Positions 56,366-64,000 of a stretch of 64,000 bases of DNA are shown here, piece by piece. Each line of letters starts with the position of its first letter. Position 1 is the first letter of the stretch. The notes under the pieces were generated by a model. That model made no database searches. It worked only from the letters and a program-made list of their open reading frames with translations, and was not told where the DNA came from. This DNA comes from Nectonema munidae (lineage: Eukaryota > Nematomorpha > Nectonematoida > Nectonematidae): positions 943,001 through 1,007,000 of the forward strand of contig JAUIRK010000928.1 of the NCBI GenBank assembly GCA_030549495.1. Reading direction: 5' to 3'. A program made the translations under genes and the position numbers.

Positions 56366-57414
56366 TTAAATTTATTAAATCATCCTTCCTTCCTCTTTAA
56401 AAAGAAAGAAGAAGAAAAAAATTGAATGATAATTTCTGCACTTTTTTCTCATATGTTAATTTTTTGTTTGGCTTTTGAAAATTTCAGTGTTTCAAAACAA
56501 ACTAGGCACATGAAAACATAACAGAATGTTATAAAACACTGAAAAATAATTACAATCAAACTAAACACCACAAACGCCTTAAAAGTTTGCAAATCTCCCA
56601 GCGATACAGAACACCTAAACATCTCATAACATAACGGAAAACATTTAAATACTTAAAAAAGCAAGGAAGCTTCAAAATTAAGATTAACTTACAAACTTGT
56701 TTAAAACTGCCGAAAACTAAAAAATTTTTTAAATAGGAATCTTTTTTTTTTGACGTTTTATAGGTTTTGATGTGCTTTGTAATTTTTGAATATTTTGGGA
56801 AAATTTGAAGTGTTTTTGTGTTTTTATATCTCAAACACTAGGTTAGTAAAACTTTTTACTTGACTACGAGTAATCAAATTTCTTTACAACTTGAATTTTA
56901 CTTCTAACAACCAAATGTAATTATACTTTCATATCGTTAATTTTTTTATTCACTTTAATAACTAGTTTGTAAACCTAAATAAAATTTAACAATTTGTTGA
57001 TGACACTTATAAATTTTTTTTTCAAATTTCAAAGATATGTCAAATAAAGATTTTTTGTAAAAAAAAACAAAAAGTTAACTTTTCATCTAAAACCTTTAAA
57101 ATTTAATTAAAGTAAACTAAAAAACTCAGCATACGACAATTTTTTAAATACAAAAAAAAATTTATAAAACAGCAAAAAGTAAGCAAACTACACAAAGGTC
57201 CAGTAGTTGGAGAAAAAGTCCACTTGATTGTTTTACCTCTTTTTTTTGCATAGTTTGTTTTTTTATTTTTCCCACCACTGTCCCAATTAATTTGCACAGT
57301 ACTATCACACGCAACATGTTTATGCTTATCCACTCTTTCATGTGTTTTGATAAAAAAACACGAGCGTAATGAAAATGACAAAATATCTGCTATAAGATTA
57401 TGCACGACTTTTTT
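56366..57414. other. AT-rich, no gene recognised
   Basis: Two minus-strand frames of 92 and 100 codons (56556-56834, 57103-57405) have no family resemblance. The last 40 bases on the plus strand may already belong to the piggyBac copy that follows. Confidence 0.45.
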
Positions 57415-58549
57415 TATTCTAATTGCTCACATTTTTTCGTTCCTCAAGATTATGTGACAATTGATGAACAAATTGTCAAATTTAGAGGTAGTTGTAGAAT
57501 CAAAATTTATGATCCTTCTAAACCTGGTTGATACGGAATTAAGCTATATCACTGTACAGATGCTAGGTCTCTTTACATACTGAAAACAGATTTATATTTC
57601 TGGGTTAAGAGATAAAAGCTATTTTGGGGGTACTAACATTGTCAAACGGTTAGTTGCTGATTCTAATATACCTTTAGGATGTGGAGTTATTACGGACAGA
57701 TATTTTAATTCACATGATTTATGTGTATGGGCAACTACAAGGGCCTTACAATATGCGAGACAGCCAGGTCTAACCGCGTTTTCATGCCACATATTTTCAG
57801 ACCTAAACACTTACAACAACTAGGCCTTGTTGAGACTGAATCAAAATTTTTATATACAAATTACTGTTCACTTACTGCTTACATTCCTCTGAAACATACA
57901 CAGCGAAATTTTAAAGTAGTGTATGTTATGTCTAGCCAACATTTGAGTGAGATTCAATTAGTTGGTGATAAACCTAAACCCTAGACAATTATTTTGTAGA
58001 ACCAATTCAAGGGGGAGTAGATAAGGCCAACCAAATGCTCAGGTCATATTCTACTTATAGATCTTCAAGGAGGTGGACAATGGTTATTTTTACTAATTAC
58101 TTAGATATAGCCGTGCACAATAGCTCGATAATAGTAAAACATAATTGCCCTGAAAAATTTCCAAGTACGAAAAAAGAGGCTAGAAATTATTTTGTATAAT
58201 AATAATAATGATAATAGTAAAGCATAATTGGCGAGAAAAATTAAGTACGAAAAAAGGGGGTAGAAAATTTTTCATGAGAGATCTTTCTTTAGAGCTCTGC
58301 CAAAGGTCAATGCTACTGCGGGCAAACAGCGTGGACACCTCTTTTCGTATTCGCAGTTTACTGAATTTTTATGGATTCGAGGATCAAGAGCTGCCTAGCG
58401 AAACACAGAGTAGTAGAGGATTTTGTTATTTGGATTCGAAGCAATCTAGAACCAGAGGTATGAGAAAGTTGATGCGTGCAAAAAACACACCTATTACATT
58501 TGTTCAAATTGTAAAAGAATTTTTTTTAGATTTACAATTATGTATATAA
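57415..58549 (+). pseudogene. piggyBac transposase, catalytic and C-terminal parts (broken)
   Basis: Plus-strand order: HFFVPQDYVTIDEQIVKFRG (first catalytic D in IDEQ), YDPSKPG then YGIKLYHCTDARSLY, CGVITDRYFNSHDL (second D), ARSNRVFMPHIFRPK, and QGGVDKANQMLRSYS with RRWTMVIFTNYL (third catalytic D; the second D of the usual VD..DQM is N). The C-terminus (58208-58549) has RDLSLELCQRSMLLRAN and RGFCYLDSKQSRTRGM, a decayed Cys-rich domain. A segment of about 70 bases is duplicated in tandem near 58130-58280. At least three frameshifts occur. No TTAA-flanked ends were seen. Confidence 0.8.
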
Positions 58550-59247
58550 TGTTTCTATTGAAATAAAAGTTATAAAATTTTATTTTTTGTAATAAAATCC
58601 TGTTTTGTGATAGTAGAATTTTTAATTTATAGTTTTTATATATCATTATATAAAAGATCGTTCAGAATTGTCGCCAACCTCATTTTGTTAGTTCCTTACC
58701 CGTTCTCAATCTTTTATCAACATTTTTCAATTATAATTTCACTAAAACTCGACCTTGATATCAGTTTGGAGTAAATCCTTTTATTTCTCCTCAAAGTTGA
58801 CGCCGATGATCTTGTTGAGTATTGCAAATGGTGTTCGTTCACAGATTTTCATAAAATTAAAAAAAATTATTAGGAAATACAAAGAATGTATTATTATAGT
58901 TTATAATATTTATTATTTTTATTGAAAAACATACCGGTAAGTGTATAAGCGTCTGTTAATTGAAATTTCGATCAAAATTAACGCCATCTACAAATTCACC
59001 ACGAAGTAACAAAATAACCAAAATTTCAAAAACAACACATGATGATATTTTTATTTACAAATAATTTAGATGAAACCAAGAAAAAAATTTACATGTTGTT
59101 TTTTGATGGGTCAGATATATTTTTCTACACGAATTTCATCATTGAAAAATAGCGTGGAGTAAAAAGCCATGCTTGGTCTTGCGAGGTTTAATGAAAAAAC
59201 AAAAATAAAGTTAAAAAATAACAGTTTTACAAAGAATATAAAGTAAA
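58550..59247. other. AT-rich, no gene seen
   Basis: No frame with recognisable content. Confidence 0.45.
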
Positions 59248-60840
59248 CTAATTGTTTATCTTTTTGTAATGAAAGCTACGCCGATGACATTGACGCGTGT
59301 AGTCCTTGTGTTTTCTCTCCCTGCGAAGCATCCAACAGTAGTCAACTAACACATTTGCATTCCATCTTCCTAGATACCTTTTCTCCATTACTTTTATATC
59401 CTGATGAAATCTCTCACCTTGCTCCTCGTTTACGTCTCCTAAATTTTCGGGAAAACGATCAAGATGGCCATGTAGTAAATGAATTTTGCGGCTCATATTA
59501 CATCCCATATTTTTGTTATTTTTTTTCCTCTTTTTCTCACTCTTTTTTTATTTTGGATTTTTATGTTTTTCCAAAAAAAATTCACCTCTTTTTTTTAACT
59601 TTTTCACTCTCTCTTTCTTCAAAAAAAAAAAAAAAAAAAAAAAAATAATTCAACCACCCACTTCCTTTCTTAAAAATAAAAAAAAAACCTCCCCTAAAAA
59701 GAAAAAATTTTTCTAACTTCTTTATAAGTCCTAACTTAATGTGAATTGGTGACAATATAATATTGTTAGGGTTGATTAAACTTTCTCTTAAAACATTTTT
59801 GGTTCCAGGTACGAGTGAATTTCTGATTGGCCAATGTTGCTCAGTCCAATGAAGATTCCTCTCTCTGCTATTCCAATCACATAAAAAATATGGAAATTTT
59901 GTGTATCCTGACTGCTGCCCCAACAACATATATAAACTTTTTAAATCGCTGCAAATCTTCCAGTTGTGTTTTTCATGGCCAATTTTATTTAAAAGTAAAG
60001 CAAAATTTAGATATGATTCTTCCATAATCACGGAGTGACCAATAGGATTTGAAGCAAACTTGTTTTTATATGTAGGACTGCTTTGAGACTTTTTTTAGAT
60101 GAATCAATGAATAGTCTCCGGTCTTTATTACTATATTTCGTGCCAAATCTTTCTACCAGACCTTGAGGATCATTACAAAAAACCAAATCATTTTCTTCAA
60201 TAAGTAGGATAAAAACGCTTTCTCACGATGGCGATACGAGGAAAACGATGTACCTTTACTCAAAAATTTTAAGATTTAAGTCATGAACCTAAAAGTTCCG
60301 CTGACTTTCGATAAACTCAAATCTCGTACCAGATCATTAAGCTCACATTAATTGAATACTTGAGATTTGTTCCTTTCATTTAGAATAGATATATCATAGT
60401 CATCATTGCTGGAAGATTCATCACTAGAACTCAATTCTATATCATTCAAACTTTTTGGAGGTGAAGGAATAGGCACTTCTAAACAATGGAGGTAGTTGTC
60501 AGGGCTGATTTAAGATTTGGATAATTTAAATCATTTGTTTTTTTGTTTTGGAGTTATGTCCTTGTATTAAAAACATGAACAAAAATAACAATCATCACTG
60601 TGGTTTTTCTGTTCCCTCTACATCATCGGCACCCCTAAACGCAAAGCCTTTTTATCCATTGCCTTTATTCTTCCACACGTTGAACAAATTATATGAAGAG
60701 CCCATTTTTTGCTTGGTCCAAAATAAGAATAATAGGCTTTTAAACGAACTCTGTAACATCTTTTCTCCGTTTTTTGATAACAATTTCACCACAGATATAG
60801 CAAAAACTGTTTGGGCAATTTAAACACGATCTTGAATTCA
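59248..60840 (-). pseudogene. repeat-encoded uncharacterised protein family, broken copy
   Basis: Minus-strand blocks form one protein known to me only as an uncharacterised family found in many copies in invertebrate genomes. They are: a Cys-containing N-terminus with KQFLLYLW-type and YFGPSKKWALHIICSTCG, then REQKNHSDDCYFC (60580-60840); CELNDLVRDLSLSK (near 60330); VFCNDPQGLVERFGTKYSNK then DRRLFIDSSKKS (60090-60180); DLKSLYMLLGQQSGYTKFPY then FLCDWNSRERN and SPIHIKLGLIKKLEKF (59720-60031); and MGCNMSRKIHLLHGHLDRFP then NEEQGERFHQDIKVMEKRYL (59248-59508). Cys pairs in the first part look like zinc ligands. Stops and shifts lie between blocks, and the 59560-59716 stretch replaces part of the sequence. 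Multiplicity suggests a transposon protein; I cannot assign an activity. Confidence 0.65.
59560..59716. other. homopolymer-rich segment inside a coding remnant
   Basis: An A run of more than 25 and T/A-rich words interrupt the protein family copy at 59248-60840 between the IKLGLIKKLEKF and MGCNMS blocks. Coding sequence is expected here. Confidence 0.6.
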
Positions 60841-61041
60841 TTTTAATAAAAAAAAATTTTTAAGGCTGCAAAAATATAAAAGATATTAATAATATAAGAA
60901 GAGATAAATGACCAACCTCAAATGTAAAAGATCCAAACGTGCTACAACAATTTCAATGGTAAATTCGAAAAAAGCATGTCAAATTGATAGAAAACATCTC
61001 TTATAGTAATAAAGATTAAGAATTCTCCTCTTTCAGTAATA

Positions 61042-63110
61042 TTAACACTAGAAAGACGGAAATAAAAGTATATAACTAAAAAGACAAATGGGTCAAAATG
61101 ACCACTTTTCTAAAAATTATAAAATTTTCAAAAAAATTTATTTTTTAATTACTTATTGTAAATTGATAAAAAGATGATTTTACTTTTTGTAACATTTTTT
61201 TTGGAAACCCATTTTCCATATGCATATTTCCCGCATCTTTTAACATCTTTCAATAGTTTTCTTTCTGCACTCTTTAGTTTGGCAAAGCTTTCTTGTAGAT
61301 GAAGTTGGCCTTAAATCAGTGAAGCTTGTATCGTCAGAAAACATGCCTAAACTTTGAGAGCTAATAACAATTAGTTCTTCAACCAGTTTTAAAATGAAAT
61401 TTCCACGAGAAATAGAAGAATCATTAACTTTTTTTTATAAAATATCCAAGCGTTAATGGTTCGAAATCCAAAACGTTGAAAAACACTGCTAAAAGCCAGC
61501 GTCTTACTCCAGCTTTTGATGAATACAGCTTTGTCATTTGATCGATGACATCAACTATATACTTTGTCGCGTTATAAAATAAAACTGTTTCAGGTTTTTT
61601 CTTTTTATCTTCAGAAATTTGAATGGCTTTATTGTGTAACGAACTTAGTATCAAAACGAGCTTATTTTTCTTAGCTTTGTACCCTGTCAACGAAATACTT
61701 TGTTCACAATAAAAAACTCTACATGAAAATATGGGCATTTTAATATTTTTCTTTTTTGTTCGATTTTATGGTTCCAACGAGACTGGTCTTTTTTTGTGCT
61801 AAACTTTGACATAGCACTTTGGAGGTAAAAAAATTATCACATGTTATATTATAACCTTTGTTATAAAGTTGACTTTGCACTAACACTCTGTTAACAACGT
61901 AATGACCAAGCTGCATATCATTGCGGTCTTCGTTTTTTCCTAGATATGAGAAGCCTCCACACATGTATTTTGAATTTAATTCCACAAGCAACCAAAATTT
62001 TATGCCAAATTTGTCCGGTTTATTCGGTAAATATTGAGTAAAGGGACATCTTGCTTTCGTTGGGAAAAGCTGCTCGTCAATAGCAAAGTTACAATCCGGC
62101 ACGTAAGACTTGATGCAATTTTCTATAAATATGTTCCATATGTTGGAGAAGAGAACAAACTTATCATTTTGAAGCCTTTCTTTTCTCGCAATTTTTATAT
62201 CAAATCTTAAAATCTCATGATTTTTTAAAATCGATCCCGTGACATGCTTGCTTGAAAAGCTGAACTCTCCATTTTTTGGCCAACAAAAATTTAATAGGAA
62301 AATTTTTACCTCCAAGAAGACCACGTAACAAAGTCAAAGCTATGAATTTATCTATTTCATGCAAGTCAAGATTCGATTCTTTCTCGAATTTTACTGCTTC
62401 TAAATTTGTACATTTTTGAATGTGACGAATCATATTTTCAGATATAAAAGAACGAAAAGCAGAAACACAAGTTTTGTCTACATTGTGGTAAGCAAAGTTA
62501 GTAAGACCATTTTTAAGTTTGAAAATGTTTTGTTGTTGTAATCTTCCTTGCAGTTTGAAGTTTGGTGACTCAGACCAGATTGTCCCATCTCTACCAATCA
62601 AAGCAGTAAAACTTGATGCTCATTCTTCAACTTCTGTAGAAACATTAGAAGTTTTTGAGTGATCGAAACTTTCGAAATCATTGTCGTTTTCATCACTTTT
62701 ATTTGAAAAAAATTCTGATCAAGAATTCTCCTCTTCAATACTTTGAATAAACAACAAAGTATTTTTAGCAGCTACTCTTTCTGCCTTTGGTGTATGCATT
62801 TTAAATGATAAAACTAAAGGATGGTAGCAAAAAAAGATATGCAATGCTGAAAAATGATCGATAAAGTATTAATCACAGTGTAAAATGTAAAAATGACCAT
62901 TTCGTCTTTGTAGGTATATACAATCGTGTAGCAAAAAAAAATCAATATAAATCAATCAAAGTGACTTATTGGTTACTTGAATGCTCATATTAAAAGTATA
63001 CGTATCTTGACTAATTTCATCATGACTATCCTAATGTGTCTGTGATACAAAGTCTGATAAGTGGTCATTTTGACGACTTTGCCTTTCAAGTCGACTTTAT
63101 GATAATAACA
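61042..63110 (-). mobile_element. piggyBac element with GTCAAAATGACC subterminal repeats
   Basis: The left end follows TTAA at 61042-61045 and reads CACTAGAAAGACGG. The palindromic GGTCAAAATGACCACTT occurs near 61089-61106, and its inverse GTGGTCATTTTGACGAC near 63061-63077. Outside that, GCCTTTCAAGTC resembles the inverted left end. A clean right TTAA was not found, so the right limit is approximate. Confidence 0.65.
61424..62799 (-). pseudogene. piggyBac transposase, nearly full length but broken
   Basis: The ATG at 62799 opens an acidic head that contains two in-frame TGA codons. Next come LIGRDGTIWSESPN (62215-62601), FRSFISENMIRHI and FIALTLLRGLLGGKN. After a shift near 62300 the catalytic core follows: CNFAIDEQLFPTKAR (first D), YNITCDNFFTSKVLC (second D), and LVGTIKSNKKEK (61740-62324). 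After another shift comes LFYNATKYIVDVIDQMTKLY (third D in VDVIDQM), GVRRWLLAVFFNVLD. No C-terminal Cys-rich domain is evident. The three catalytic Asp survive, but two stops and two shifts make it dead. It sits between the subterminal repeats of the enclosing element. Confidence 0.88.
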
Positions 63111-64000
63111 CGACTGAACGATTAAAAAAAATAATTTAAAAAATACATATTTTAATTACTTTTAGTATCAAACTTGATTCAACAAAACAAGAAGGTGGGA
63201 AAGCAGTCACATATAAGAGAGCTTTTTGCCATAATATAGCACATTTTTTTCGAATTCAAAACTTTTCCTCAACAAAATTAAATTTTTTATTTAATAAACA
63301 TTTAAATTTTATTTTTTTTAATATGGACATTTTTGAAAATTTTGGGGACCACCAACTTCAAATATTCTTATATGGACCCCTCTAAAAATATTGTCGCCCA
63401 CGTGAAGGTCCACATGGAGCACTTTGAGAAGCACTGAAGTAGATAGACCTTAGAATTAGAATTATTATTTAGAAACTTAGAATCGCCACTGAGCAAGCCT
63501 TTTAGAACATTGAATGAGATTTAGTTTTGAGAATGAGTGATTACTGATTAATCAATAAAATCACATAATGAATCAATCAAAATGGAATGTATAGCTTATA
63601 TTGCAAAAAGTAGATAGACGCTAGGTAAGGCATGAAGTATATGCCCATAAAAAATTTCTCCACAAACTAACCATTACAGGTTACAATCTATGTTGTGGAT
63701 TACAGCTATGGATCAAAGTCTATATATGAAATTACTAGCTTCGATTCAGTGTGTGCGCAGCACACCTAGCACATGGTGAATATACGCCACTTCTCCCCTA
63801 ACTAGCAAACTATTTTCTTAATTACTGAGTTAGCTGTAGTGACTGCACCAAATTCACTACAAAAACTCTTGAAACATGGAAAATACATTTATAAATTTCA
63901 ATTTTAAAAAGACCGACGCCAAAAAGGGTCAGCGCCAAACCGGCCTTAACTTACAAGAAGAAACTGTTCTTGAATTTTTCGCAATACGGATAATGCAGAG
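63111..64000. other. non-coding end of window
   Basis: AT-rich. Around 63330-63500 there is GGGGACC...GGACCCC text and a terminal CGCCACTG near 63484-63491 that may be the right end of an old hAT element. No coding resemblance. Confidence 0.45.

Noticed and set aside
1..64000. CRISPR array, rRNA or prokaryotic operon
   Set aside because: No regularly spaced repeats and no ribosomal RNA sequence. The genes have spliceosomal introns and eukaryotic transposons.

Overview
The window looks like AT-rich nuclear DNA of an invertebrate animal. It holds one large spliced nuclear gene for a mitochondrial protein, one compact housekeeping gene, and a dense load of mostly broken transposons. There is no operon structure, CRISPR array or rRNA. 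The species is not identifiable from the window. The mix of piggyBac, hAT, Merlin, MULE, pogo, RTE and other LINE elements is common in arthropods and other invertebrates, so anything narrower is a guess.

Two host genes are well supported. A Maf-type nucleotide pyrophosphatase (19673-20335, +) is read as a single uninterrupted frame. NDUFS1, the 75 kDa iron-sulfur subunit of respiratory complex I, runs on the + strand from 29608 to 53586. I place nine exons (29608-29808, 30940-31212, 31646-31782, 37237-37534, 39192-39522, 42585-42758, 46061-46561, 51887-52197, 53410-53586). All joins keep frame at GT/AG sites and give an 800-residue protein with every expected Fe-S ligand. Only about 2.4 kb of 24 kb is coding; the introns are full of mobile elements.

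Left third (1-19 kb): a minus-strand LINE split by a piggyBac-type element with TTAA on both sides; a long AT-rich stretch with a tRNA-derived SINE; a broken hAT transposase; a retroelement RNase H that is still an open frame; a plus-strand LINE with gag-like ORF1 and endonuclease/RT ORF2; a piggyBac remnant; and a Merlin (ISXO2-like) element. Middle (19-29 kb): the Maf gene, a complete but inactivated BED-finger hAT element with a perfect 8-bp target duplication, a second hAT-type remnant, two RTE 3' ends and another SINE copy.

Inside NDUFS1: a Merlin-type MITE (intron 1), a pogo-type MITE, a Tigger-like transposase and a hAT C-terminus (intron 3), a SINE and a tRNA-like repeat (intron 5), and in intron 7 the most interesting block. 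That block holds a decayed endogenous viral element from the polymerase (L) gene of a non-segmented negative-strand RNA virus, partly duplicated, lying next to a reverse transcriptase/RNase H element of unusual type. Right end (54-63 kb): a FLYWCH/MULE transposase, a piggyBac pseudogene, a broken copy of a widespread uncharacterised repeat-encoded protein family, and a further piggyBac element with its subterminal inverted repeats.

Three short stretches (about 34880-35175, 56224-56365, 59560-59716) are homopolymer-rich in a way that looks like poor consensus. At least one replaces coding sequence of the element around it.
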